Below are positions 25,410 to 35,400 of a stretch of DNA of 64,000 nucleotides, piece by piece. A model generated the notes under the pieces. That model was given only the letters and a program-made list of their open reading frames with translations, ran no database searches and was not told the DNA's origin. The stretch's first letter is position 1; each line of letters opens with the position of its first letter. Where the stretch lies: the NCBI GenBank assembly GCA_965221295.1, contig OZ244879.1:1860001-1924000 (forward strand), written 5' to 3'. A program made the translations under genes and the position numbers. This DNA is from Bin87 sp965221295 (GTDB taxonomy: Bacteria; Chloroflexota; Dehalococcoidia; Lucifugimonadales; UBA3495).

Positions 25410-28202
25410 TCAGAAGTCGCCCCAAGAATGGCCTGACTTCACGTCAACCCTCAGGGTGACGTCAAGTTCCAGCGCCGCGGGCATCTCGTCCAAAGCCAGG
25501 GCCGTCATGTCGTCCATCTCATGGTCGGGTACCTCGAACACCAACTCATCGTGCACTTGAAGAATCATCCTCGACTTGGTTCCTTCCCTCAACATTCGTT
25601 CCTGCACGTTGATCATGGCTTTCTTCATGATGTCGGCTGCGGTGCCTTGAATTGGCATGTTGATGGCCATGCGCTCCGCGGCGGCGCGGGTGTTGTGGTT
25701 GGTGGATTGGATGTCCGGGAAATACCGGCGTCGACCCAACATGGTTTCGGCGTACATGGTGGAGCGGGTCTGGTCCTTCACCCCCTCCAGGTATTCGTTG
25801 ATACCAGGATACCGCGAGAGGTAGGTTTCGATGAAATGGCGTCCTTCTTCACGGCTGAACCCGGTCTGCTGGGAAATGCCATAGGGGCCCAGTCCATAGA
25901 TGACACCGAAGTTCAGGACTTTGGCGATGCGACGCTGCTCACCGTCCACTTCGTTAATCGGGACGTTGAACATCTGGCTGGCGGTGGCGGCGTGAATGTC
26001 TTCGCCGCGCCGGAAAGCGTCCAACAGCGAGGGGTCCTGGGAAAGGTGCGCCAGGACCCGCAGCTCGATTTGGGAATAATCGGCGGAGAGCAGTTGGCAG
26101 CCGGCGTCAGCGACAAAGGCTCGACGCACCTGGCGGCCCAACTCAGTGCGGACCGGAATATTCTGCAGGTTGGGATCGCTGCTGCTGATCCTGCCGGTCG
26201 CTGAGCCGGTCTGGTGGTAGGAGGTGTGGATGCGGCCAGTGCGAGGGTTCACCATTTCCGGCAGCGCGTCCACGTAGGTGGACTTGAGCTTGGATACCTG
26301 TCGGTAATCGAGGATCCGGTCCACCACGGGGTGCATTCCTTTCAGCGATTCCAACGCGTTGGCGTCCGTGGAATAACCGGATTTGGTGCGGCGGGTCTTG
26401 GGCAATCCCAGTTCGCCGAACAGAAGGTCGCTCAGCTGTTTGGGCGAATTGATGTTGACGCTATGTCCAATCTCGCCGTACAGGTCGGTTTCGATCTGGT
26501 CCAGCTGTTCCTTGAGGTCCCGCGACATTTCGTGCAGAATCCCGGAGTCCAGGCGTACGCCGGCGCGCTGCATCTCCACCAACGCTGGAACCAACGGCAG
26601 CTCTACATCGGTCATCAGATCTTGTAAACCCTGCTTCTCCAGTAGCGGTTCAAATTGCTGTCGCAACCGTAACGTGGAATCAGCGTCCGCAGCCGCATAG
26701 GGAGCGCCATCCTCGATGGCAACCTCGTTGAAAGTTTTTTGCTTGGCCCCTCGACCGATTAGCTCGGTGATCTCGGTCATTTCACGTCCCAGGATGGCGA
26801 GAGCCAGCGGTTTGAGTCCCAGACGGTTGTTCCCAAGCAGGTGCGCCGCAATCATCGTGTCGTGATCCACGACGCCCCGGGGGTCGATGCCGTAATTGGC
26901 CAGGAGCGTGAGATCGTAGTTGGCGTTGTGGGCCGAACGACCAATACCGTCTGCCGTGAACAACGGGCGCAATGCAGACAGCGCCTCCTCAAGGGGAATT
27001 TGCCGACCCTCGCGGTGCCCCACTGGAACGTACCAGGCGATGCCATCGGGGATTGCGAAGCTCAGGCCGGCCAACTCTGCGGCCATGGGGTCGGCGCTGC
27101 TGGATTCAGTATCGAAGGCGAAGGCGCCCGCCGCCTCGATTTCGGTGATCATGGCGCGCAGTTCGTCCGACGAGGCGACGATGCGATAGTCAGCCTCGGC
27201 CGCGGATTCGGCGGCCGCCGCCAGCATCGGTTCTGGCGCGTTTCCGGCGACGGCCGGGAGCGTCCAGGGGGCGTCTGGGGAGGGAACCCGGCCCACGATG
27301 CTGTGGAACTCCAAGGCGGTCATCAAAGCCACCACATCGCCGCGTTGGTAATTGCCGAATTCACAGGCTTCCAGGTCTAATGTGGTGGGAGCATTGCAAT
27401 CTATGGTGGTAAGGAACCGATATTCGAATGCCGCTTCCCGGTTGCTGGCCAGGCTATTCTGAACGCGCTTCTGCGTGATTTCATCCAGGTGTTCGTAAAT
27501 GCCCTCCAGAGACTGGTAGGCGCTCAGCAGCGTGGTGGCCGTCTTGTCGCCGACCCCCGGGATGCCGGGGATATTGTCAGACTTGTCGCCCACCAGCGCC
27601 TTGTAGTCCGGTTGCTGCGCGGCGGTCAGGCCGCCGTAACGTTCCGCAAGTTCCGCTTCCCCGACTATGCGCCGGTCGCGTTCGCTGCTGGCCAAATCTA
27701 CCCGAACGTGCGGAGTGATCAACTGAAAGGTGTCGCGGTCGCCGGTGAGGATTACAGTCGCCAAGTTTGCCGCCTCGGCCTGGCGCGCCAAAGAGCCTAT
27801 GATGTCATCCGCTTCGTAGCCAGGGAGTTCGTAAACGGGAACTGCGAACGCTGTCATCAACTCCTTCACTCGGTCGAACTGGCCCCGTAGTTCCGGCGGC
27901 GTTGGGGGACGTTGCGCCTTGTACTCGGCGAACCTCTCATGCCGAAAGGTCGGCGCTGATGTATCGAAGGCGACGGCCACGTGGGTGGGTTGCCATTCAT
28001 TCAGCGCCCGTAGGAAGACGCTGGAGAAACCGTAAACCCCGGTAACATCCTCGCCGGTAGTGGAGACGGTCAAGTTGCGGTTGACGCTGATGGCGCGGAA
28101 CGAGCGGTGAACCATGGCGTGCCCGTCGATCAGCAGCAGCAAGGGCGCTTTGGCTCCGCCACCGAACGACATGGGCATGGACATCTGGCCGTTGTTCACC
28201 AT
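25410..28202 (-). CDS. polA: DNA polymerase I
   Basis: Replication and repair polymerase, 930 aa. Residues ~20-310 form the 5'-3' exonuclease/FEN domain (LIDGHAMVHRSF, GDRDTFQLI, KALVGDKSDNIPGIPGVGDK). Residues ~345-520 form a 3'-5' proofreading domain whose three motifs look intact: DTE near 363, AHNANYDL, and YAAADAD. Residues ~560-930 are the polymerase domain with SADYSQIELR near 705, RRIAKVLNFGVIYG near 760 and the VHDELVFEV motif C near 884. The start is ATG 28202, 9 nt after GGAGG. Proofreading is lost in many family A enzymes, so the intact exonuclease motifs are notable. Confidence 0.98.
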   Translation of the reverse strand: MVNNGQMSMPMSFGGGAKAPLLLLIDGHAMVHRSFRAISVNRNLTVSTTGEDVTGVYGFSSVFLRALNEWQPTHVAVAFDTSAPTFRHERFAEYKAQRPPTPPELRGQFDRVKELMTAFAVPVYELPGYEADDIIGSLARQAEAANLATVILTGDRDTFQLITPHVRVDLASSERDRRIVGEAELAERYGGLTAAQQPDYKALVGDKSDNIPGIPGVGDKTATTLLSAYQSLEGIYEHLDEITQKRVQNSLASNREAAFEYRFLTTIDCNAPTTLDLEACEFGNYQRGDVVALMTALEFHSIVGRVPSPDAPWTLPAVAGNAPEPMLAAAAESAAEADYRIVASSDELRAMITEIEAAGAFAFDTESSSADPMAAELAGLSFAIPDGIAWYVPVGHREGRQIPLEEALSALRPLFTADGIGRSAHNANYDLTLLANYGIDPRGVVDHDTMIAAHLLGNNRLGLKPLALAILGREMTEITELIGRGAKQKTFNEVAIEDGAPYAAADADSTLRLRQQFEPLLEKQGLQDLMTDVELPLVPALVEMQRAGVRLDSGILHEMSRDLKEQLDQIETDLYGEIGHSVNINSPKQLSDLLFGELGLPKTRRTKSGYSTDANALESLKGMHPVVDRILDYRQVSKLKSTYVDALPEMVNPRTGRIHTSYHQTGSATGRISSSDPNLQNIPVRTELGRQVRRAFVADAGCQLLSADYSQIELRVLAHLSQDPSLLDAFRRGEDIHAATASQMFNVPINEVDGEQRRIAKVLNFGVIYGLGPYGISQQTGFSREEGRHFIETYLSRYPGINEYLEGVKDQTRSTMYAETMLGRRRYFPDIQSTNHNTRAAAERMAINMPIQGTAADIMKKAMINVQERMLREGTKSRMILQVHDELVFEVPDHEMDDMTALALDEMPAALELDVTLRVDVKSGHSWGDF

Positions 28203-28750
28203 GGTGGGTTTCCTCCGTCCGCTGTTCCAGAATCGAGCCGTCGTGGGACGTTCAAGACGGCATTATACACAAGCCGAACATCGCCGGACGCCGCCCACAA
28301 CATACGGTGGCTCACTGATCGCCAAAGAACACAGTCGCCTCGTTGGCCATAATCAGTTCATGGGCCGATGGCGGAGGCGCGCAAGGTTTCGTCAACGGGA
28401 GGAAGTGAAGAAGCTCGGCCAAACTGCGCGGGACGCCACATCTGCGCTGCGGCCGCGACCTGTGGGCCCAGTCATCCACCATGTCAGGGAGTCCCTCGGC
28501 GTCGATGGCGCCGTTCACCCTCGGCTAGCCGCCAGTTGCGTCCTGACGACCCTGTGGGCATTCCAGAGCGACTCGCCGCGCGACACCCTAGGACGGGGCT
28601 GAATGAACGTGACCCCATCCCGGCCTACAGCGTCTGTCGTACGTTTTCCCACAGCCGGCGGAACAACAGAACCACGCGAGAGGCGCCATACTGATGGTTG
28701 AGATTGCCGCGAGATCCCGCTGCGACAATCGCCTATCTCCAGACGATTGC
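28203..28750. other. Intergenic spacer between polA and the LRR-GLUG gene
   Basis: About 550 bp with no supported gene. Both flanking genes are on the minus strand. The part next to polA holds its leader and a candidate -10 box. Short frames on both strands have no RBS and resemble no family. Confidence 0.6.
28262..28267 (-). promoter_or_regulatory. Candidate -10 box for polA
   Basis: A perfect TATAAT on the minus strand, about 60 nt upstream of the polA start codon. No good -35 sequence is visible at the usual distance. Confidence 0.45.
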
Positions 28751-31700
28751 CTAGCCTCCAGCGGTGGAGAAGTCCCTCCAGCGGCGGCCGCCAGGCGCCG
28801 CGCCAGCTTCGTTGTAGGTCCAAACATCCACGCAGTACTTGTGGTATGGCTTCAGGGTAACGTCTTCACCTACAGGCAACTTCAGCCGCCAGAGTCCATC
28901 TTCTTTGGATAGCGCAACGCCGCCGCTGTTGTGGCCAGGCCAGAGTACTCCCAGGTTCCCGGTCCATTCGTGACAAGCGTTGCCCTCCTGCGCCACGCGG
29001 TATCCCACGCGTTTGGCCCAGTCGTAGGGATTGGTCTGGAACTCCAGGGTCACCGAACCATCCATCACGCGAGCCTCACTCACCTTGATGGGCTTGGAGC
29101 GCGGCTTCTCCATCGGCGGCATGTGAATGTCATGCCAACGGCGGGTGGGTCCTTTCTTCCCTGCAGTGTTGACAAACCACACGTCGATGCAGACGCGGCC
29201 ACCGGGGCGGAAGGCCCAATAGTCCTTGCGGTCCAGAACCAGCGTGTACACGCCGCCGTCCTCCGATAGCGTGGCCCGACCGTTGGTCTCGCCCACATTG
29301 ACGTTGGATCTGCCGAGCCATTCGTGGCAGGCCTCGCCGGTCTTGGCGATCCGGTAGCCGATCCCGGCTGCCACCACCCCCTGGTCAGCGTCCGTTTTGC
29401 GGAAACGCACCGCCACCCCTTCCCGCCAGATATTGGCGGTGTCGCCGTCCACGGCGATGGGTCGCGTTGTGAACGGATCCGAGGGGCGGTGGCTGCCGAA
29501 CTCCTGCCAGGTGGCCACGTCGTCCCCATCCCAGTCGGCTTTGAGCGCGGGGTATTGCGACGATGTTCCAAAGTCCCAATCGGAACTCCAGTCATCGTAG
29601 ATGCCCGAGTTGGATGTCGGCGAGCGCAGCTCGTCGGTGGTCTTGCCCGAACCGCAGCCATTGGCGGAATGGGACTTCACGTCCGAATTCCAGTAACTGT
29701 CATCGCAATGAACCGCGCCCCCGGCATGGTTCACGCCCACCAAACCGCCCGTATTACTGTCTCCGTATACGGCGCCCATGGCGTAGCTGTCGGAGATGGT
29801 CAGAGGGCCAGGTGGGTCCCAGACAGGTATGCAAGGAGGATGATCATCAAGGCAACCGCCCCACCAAACGCGGCCGTTGATGCCCACCAACCCGCCGACT
29901 ATGGATGGTCCGCTGACGTTCCCAGAAGCGTAGCTGTTGTCAATGCGACTGGCGCTGTTGCCGCCCGCCAGGCCGCCGGCCCTGCCTCCGCTGCTGATGA
30001 CCTTTCCAGTAGCATAGGTGTTGCTAATCAAGCCTCCGTCCCTGTTGATTCCCACCAAACCGCCCACCAGCTCGTTGCCGTTGACCTGTCCTTTGGCGTA
30101 GCTGCTATTAATTTCGCCATCGCCTCGGTTCACTCCGGCGAGTCCCCCGACGTTGTTTTGACCGCTCACCGAACCTGTGGCGTAACTGTTGGTAATTTTG
30201 CCATCGTCGCGGTTCTCTCCGGTGAGACCTCCGACGCTATTTTGACCGCTCACCGAACCGGCGGCGTAACTGTTGGTAATTTTGCCATCGTCGCGGTTCT
30301 CTCCGGTGAGACCTCCGACGCTATTTTGACCGCTGACCGAACCGGCGGCGTAACTGTTTTTGATTTCTGTTTCGTTGTGCCCAGTCAGGCCGCCCACGCT
30401 GTTGGTCCCGCTCACCGAGCCGTCAAAGTGAGAATCGGCAATCACTCCATAGAAACTACCGACCAGTCCGCCGGTGTTTCGGCGACCAGATACGGCGCCG
30501 TCCGCAGTAACGTTGGAAATGCGAGCGCTGGCGAACGCGTGGCCGATCAACACACCAGCGCTGTCGCGCCCATTCACGTCCACGTCGGTAAGATGCAGGT
30601 TCCTCACCGAACCAGAGGCATGCGCGAAGAGGCCGACTCGGGCCGAGCTTCGATTGATCATCATGTGACGGATCTCGTATCCGCGGCCGTCGAAAGCGCC
30701 TTGGAAAGCATCTCGGTCCTCATAGCCAGATTTGCCGACAATCGGGCTCCATCCTCTGCCGCCGTTCCAGAAGGCATCGCCGGAGTCCACCACACCGTTG
30801 GCATTGGTGTCGAAGTCCAAGTCGTTGGTCAATTCGTATCCGGAGCACCCTCGACTGCCGCATGGCTTGGACAATGCCTTTGTGCCGCCAGTAAAGGCGC
30901 GCCAGTATATTCGGCCATAGTCGCCGAAGGGCGCCCAAACTGGAACTCCGTTGCCGTCCAAGTCATAGCGGATGGCATCCAGCTGCGCCAGGGAGGAAAC
31001 GTCGATCAGGCGGTCGTTGTCTTTATCCAGGTCCAGGTCCAACGGCAATGTCGTCGAGGCCGCGGCTCCCGCGATTCGGTCATCGTTGACCGCCCTGACC
31101 TCGAACGTGCGCGTACCGCTCCCAGTGAACGTCCCCACGGAAGCCAGCCTGGTCGGCCCCGTGTCGCTGACCACCGCGTCCTGCCACTCTCCAAAGGCCC
31201 CGTCGCCTTTCTTGTGGCGAATTTGCCACTTGGCGATGGACGGGTCCTCAGGGTCGTCCCACTCCAGGGTCACGTCTGCCGTGAGCTTGACCGTCGTAAC
31301 CGAAGCGTTCAGCCCCGAGACCTGCGCTGGCGTTGGCTGGCAGTCCCGCAAGGTGTCGGGATAGCGGGTCGTGATCCCCGAATACCAACTGGCCATTGCC
31401 GAGTTGCCCACAGGAATGCACGACGCTACGCCATCAAGGTAAATGTGGGTCAGCCCGGTGAGATGGGTGTAGGAATCGGGAAGCGCCCCGTTCACTCCGC
31501 TCTTGTCCAAGCGAAGGAACGTCAGGTTGGCCAGGTCGCCCAATTCCTCTGGCGCAGCGCCGACGAACCGGTTGTCACCGAGATCCAGACGCCACAGAGC
31601 TGGCAAATTGCCCAGTTCGGCGGGAATGCTGCCACTCAACCGATTGGCGCCCAGCGTCAAGCGTTCGAGCTTGCTGAGGTTGCCCAGTTCGACGGGTATT

Positions 31701-32365
31701 TCCCCGCTGAGCTTATTCGCGCCGAGCCAAAGTACCTCCATCTTGGAGAGATTTCCAAGCTCGGTGGGAATGGCGCCGCTCAGTTTGTTGCTCCTAAGGT
31801 CCAACGACGAGAGCTGCGACAGATTGCCCAATTCCGACGGTATGGAACCGCTCAAGTTGTTCAGAGGCAGGATCAGCGTCTTCAGTTTCGACAGATTTCC
31901 CAGTTCCGCAGGAATGGAGCCGCTGAATTTGTTGCCCTGCAGGTCCAGAAAGACCAGCGACGAAAGATTGCCGAGTTCGGCGGGAATCGTGCCGCTGATG
32001 TCGTTGCCGCGCAAGTCCAGGTCATACAACTTGGAGAGATTGCCCAGTTCAGCGGGCAGAGTTCCGGTCAGGCCGTTGCCGGAATATCCATTGCCGACCA
32101 GATTAATCCTAACGACCCTACCATTCTCAACGGTAACGCCATGCCAGGAAGAATCCACCGGCTGGCTGAAGTCCCAACCGGTGTTGTTGTCCCAGTCAGG
32201 GCCGTTGGTGGCATTGTAAAAGGCTTGCAGGGCGGCCTTGTCGCCGGGGAGAACGTCGCCACCCTGGGCGGCGGCGTTGCCAGAAACCGCCACGCCCGCA
32301 GCGATGATCAGCAACGCAGCCAGGGCGACGCGAATGCCCAAACGGATCGACCGGAAAACAGACAT
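28751..32365 (-). CDS. Secreted LRR - fibronectin III - GLUG protein, 1204 aa
   Basis: Exported mosaic protein. Residues 1-35 form a signal peptide (SIRLGIRVALAALLIIAAGVAV). A segment of the plant-receptor/bacterial LRR type follows (NATNGPDWDNNTGW). About nine 24-residue leucine-rich repeats span ~60-300 (consensus GSIPAELGNLSKLxxLxLxxNxL), and a fibronectin type III-like domain lies at ~345-440. One Asp-rich opener plus a CGSRGCSGYEL block starts near 446. GLUG repeats fill ~550-890, with near-identical SYAAGSVSGQNSVGGLTGEN copies. The C-terminal double Cys-pair domain (~970-1204) is shared with the two giant GLUG proteins. I chose ATG 32365 with GAGGG 6 nt upstream; TTG 32368 also reads in frame. 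A role in binding to a host or particle surface is inferred. Confidence 0.88.
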   Translation of the reverse strand: MSVFRSIRLGIRVALAALLIIAAGVAVSGNAAAQGGDVLPGDKAALQAFYNATNGPDWDNNTGWDFSQPVDSSWHGVTVENGRVVRINLVGNGYSGNGLTGTLPAELGNLSKLYDLDLRGNDISGTIPAELGNLSSLVFLDLQGNKFSGSIPAELGNLSKLKTLILPLNNLSGSIPSELGNLSQLSSLDLRSNKLSGAIPTELGNLSKMEVLWLGANKLSGEIPVELGNLSKLERLTLGANRLSGSIPAELGNLPALWRLDLGDNRFVGAAPEELGDLANLTFLRLDKSGVNGALPDSYTHLTGLTHIYLDGVASCIPVGNSAMASWYSGITTRYPDTLRDCQPTPAQVSGLNASVTTVKLTADVTLEWDDPEDPSIAKWQIRHKKGDGAFGEWQDAVVSDTGPTRLASVGTFTGSGTRTFEVRAVNDDRIAGAAASTTLPLDLDLDKDNDRLIDVSSLAQLDAIRYDLDGNGVPVWAPFGDYGRIYWRAFTGGTKALSKPCGSRGCSGYELTNDLDFDTNANGVVDSGDAFWNGGRGWSPIVGKSGYEDRDAFQGAFDGRGYEIRHMMINRSSARVGLFAHASGSVRNLHLTDVDVNGRDSAGVLIGHAFASARISNVTADGAVSGRRNTGGLVGSFYGVIADSHFDGSVSGTNSVGGLTGHNETEIKNSYAAGSVSGQNSVGGLTGENRDDGKITNSYAAGSVSGQNSVGGLTGENRDDGKITNSYATGSVSGQNNVGGLAGVNRGDGEINSSYAKGQVNGNELVGGLVGINRDGGLISNTYATGKVISSGGRAGGLAGGNSASRIDNSYASGNVSGPSIVGGLVGINGRVWWGGCLDDHPPCIPVWDPPGPLTISDSYAMGAVYGDSNTGGLVGVNHAGGAVHCDDSYWNSDVKSHSANGCGSGKTTDELRSPTSNSGIYDDWSSDWDFGTSSQYPALKADWDGDDVATWQEFGSHRPSDPFTTRPIAVDGDTANIWREGVAVRFRKTDADQGVVAAGIGYRIAKTGEACHEWLGRSNVNVGETNGRATLSEDGGVYTLVLDRKDYWAFRPGGRVCIDVWFVNTAGKKGPTRRWHDIHMPPMEKPRSKPIKVSEARVMDGSVTLEFQTNPYDWAKRVGYRVAQEGNACHEWTGNLGVLWPGHNSGGVALSKEDGLWRLKLPVGEDVTLKPYHKYCVDVWTYNEAGAAPGGRRWRDFSTAGG

Positions 32366-32422
32366 CAAAAACCCTCAACATCAATCGACAGTTTGCAGAA
32401 TGCGCGGGGCAGCATACCATAT

Positions 32423-32452
32423 GCTGGGCCGGCCCGAGCGGGCCGGCCCAGC
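32423..32452 (-). terminator. GC-rich 13-bp hairpin between the two GLUG genes
   Basis: GCTGGGCCGGCCC and GGGCCGGCCCAGC form a perfect 13-bp stem around the loop GAGC, only 4 bp past the stop codon of the 2127-aa GLUG gene. It probably ends or attenuates that transcript before the LRR-GLUG gene. There is no T-run, so it is not a textbook intrinsic terminator; protection of the mRNA 3' end is an alternative. Confidence 0.55.
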
Positions 32453-32456
32453 GGGT

Positions 32457-35400
32457 TTAGTTGCCAGTGATGAATTCCCAGCGTCTGCCAGTTCCCGCCT
32501 CACCGTAGTCATTGAACGCCGTCACATCCACGCAATAGCGATGGTGGGGTTCCATGATGTGTTCCTCGCCCACCGGCAACCCCAGCCGCCAGAGTCCGCC
32601 GACTTGGGTCAGCGTGGCTCCGTCTATCTCGTCACCCGGATGGAAAACGCCCGAGCCTCCGGTCCAGTCCTCGCAGGCGTTCCCTTCACGCGCCACGCGG
32701 TAGCCTACGCCCCTCACCCGATCGTAGGGGTTGGTCTCGAACCACAGCGCCACTGACCCGTCGTCGATGATAGCCTCGGCCGCCTTGATGGGCTTGGACT
32801 CCGGCGCTCCGCCTGCTGGCATGTGAATGTCGTGATAGCGACGGCCGGGACTGCCCTGGCCCTCGGTGTTTATGAACCCCACGTCGATGCAGACGCGCCC
32901 ATTGGGTCGGAACGCCCAGGCGCCCCCTCGGTCCAGAACCAGCGTGTACACGCCGTCGTCCTCGGTCAGCGTGGCGCGTCCATTGGTTTCCCCCAGCATG
33001 ACCACGGAGCCACCGAACCATTCGTGGCAGGCCTCTCCCTTCTGGGCGATGCGATAGCCAACGCCATCAACCCGGGTGTTGGCATCGCCGTCCGCCTTGC
33101 GGAAGCGCAACGACAAGCCCTCCTTCCAGATGCTGTGGGCTGCGTTGCCGTCCACAAATACAGGCTTGTGCTCGAAGTGGTCTGAAGGCCGCTGACTACC
33201 TATTTCCCAGAGGGTGGAGTAGCCGTCCCCGTTGGCGTCCACTCGCAGCGCGGAATACTGCTCATCATCGCCCAGATCCCACAGGTCAAGGGGCCAGTGG
33301 GCGAAGAAGCTCAAATCGCTTGCGTCGGGCGCGCGCATCTGCACGTCGGTCCGATTGATGCCCCCGAACTCCCGCTGGTCATAAGAGCCGACATAGAAGC
33401 CCTGGGCGACGGCGCCTTCCTGCTGACCCGTCAGGGGCCCGTGGTTGGTGGAGCCGTTCCGCCTGGTCTCGCCCAGAGAGAACGCCCGCCGGATAGTTCC
33501 GAAATTGCGGCCCACCAGCGCGCCCTTCTTGCCACCGCCGGGATTCACGATGACCAGGCCGTCGGCCCAGCTGTCCCGCACCGTGGCGCCAGAATGGTTG
33601 AAGCCCACCAGGCCACCACCGGCCCGGTTGCTCTTGACGTCGCCGCAGCGCGCCCACGAGCGTTCCACGATTCCCTTGTTGCCGCCAACCAAACCGCCAG
33701 CGGCGACAAGGGCGCTGATGCGGCAGATGTCGCCCCAAACATAGGACATGCCGGACTCGCGGACGATGCCCCGGTTCATACCCACCAACGCGCCAGCGTT
33801 GTTGTGTTCGTTGTCGTCAGGGTTGCCGCCGTAGGACACCACATCTGGACTGTAGATGTACACGCCCTCGATCACCGAATCAGAGCTGGTTTCGCCAAAC
33901 AGACCATAGTTGTCAGTCGTGTCGTCGCTGTGAATGAACAGGTGAGAGATGGTGTGGCCGTTGCCGCGGAAAGTCGCGTTCCAGTAATCGGAGTCATTGC
34001 CAATCGGCGCCCACGGCTGGGAATCCAGGTTGATGTGATCGGTGAGCTCGTAACCATGGCAGGGTACGCCCACACAGGGCGCTGCAGCTTCATTGCCACC
34101 GTTGAAGGCGTCCCAGTAGTCGTCCCCATTGGAAGACGGCGAGCCGTCACCGTCCAGATCCCAACGGATCGCGTTCAGCTGGGCCTTGTTAGACACCTCA
34201 ATCAGCCCATCGTTGTCCGCGTCCAGGTCAACCGCAGGAATGGTAGCGGCGCGCGGCTGGTGGCCGAACTCGGCGGCTGTGGCCGCGCCGTCCCCGTCGG
34301 TGTCGTACTTCAGCGCCGGATACTGGCTGCTGCTCCCAAAATCCCACACCGACGAACTCCAGCGGTGGAAGATTCCCCGGTTCGACTGCAACCGCTTTTG
34401 GGTTTGCCGGCTCCCCACAGCGCTGGTGTCCCAGCCCGAGGTCTGGCGATCCCAGTAGCTGTTGCTGATCCAAGTGAAGTCGGTTTCCGATTCGCCGACC
34501 AATCCGCCGGCAGTCGCCGGCGCCGTTGAATGCACCGGCCCAGCGGCGAAGCTGTTGGCGATCCATGGTTGGCTGGAGCCGCTGGCGCTCAGCGCTCCCA
34601 CCAGTCCGCCGACTCTGCTGCCGGTTCCTACCGATGCAACGTTCACCAGCGAGTAGGTGTCCCGGAAGGTGTCCTGCCTACTGGGATGGCCGCTGGCCTT
34701 GCCGGCCAGGCCGCCCACGGAAGCGTTGTCGCCGCCACCTGAGACCGACCCGGTGGCGTAGCTGCCGCGGATGCCGGAAGTGACCATGCGTCCTGCAAAG
34801 GCGCCAGCGTCACCGCCGGACGTGATGTCCACGTTGGTCAGCGCCAGGTTTCGCACCTCTGCTCCGCTGGTCAGCTGCCCAAAGAGGCCGACAGGTTCTG
34901 CGCCCACGCGGTTGATATGAAGCCTGGCGATGGCGTGGCCGTTGCCCTCCAGGATGGTGGAGTAGGAACCGATGGGTTCCCAGCCGGCGCCGTCGTTCCA
35001 GTAGGCGTCGCTGGAGTCGGCCCGGCGGTTGTGGTTGGTGTCGAGGTTCAGGTCAGCGATCAGTTCGTAGCCGACGCAGCCGTGGTCCGGGCAGCCCATG
35101 TCGAGGATGGCGTTGGAGAACGCGGTGCGGTAATTGACGAAATCGCCGTCGGCCACGACGCCGTCACCGTTGGGATCCCACCGGATCGCGTTCAACTGGG
35201 ACAGCGTGGAAATTTCCAGCAGGCCGTCGCTGTCCGCGTCGTAGTCCGCCCGTTGTGGTCCGAATTCTTGCCAGGTGGGGGTTCCGTTGCCATCGAGATC
35301 GACCTTCAGCGCTGGGCGCTGGGTTGCCGTGCCGAAATCCCACAAGTCGGCGCTCCAATCCGCGTAGACGCCGGTTTTACCAGTGGGAGCCTGCAACTCG

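Noticed and set aside
29324..32470. 1048-codon open frame on the + strand opposite the LRR-GLUG gene
   Set aside because: It is the antisense shadow of a repetitive, GC-rich gene with strong codon bias. It has no RBS, no recognisable domain, and composition typical of a reverse reading. Similar shadows lie opposite the other two GLUG genes (for example 9975-11360 and 33297-34529).
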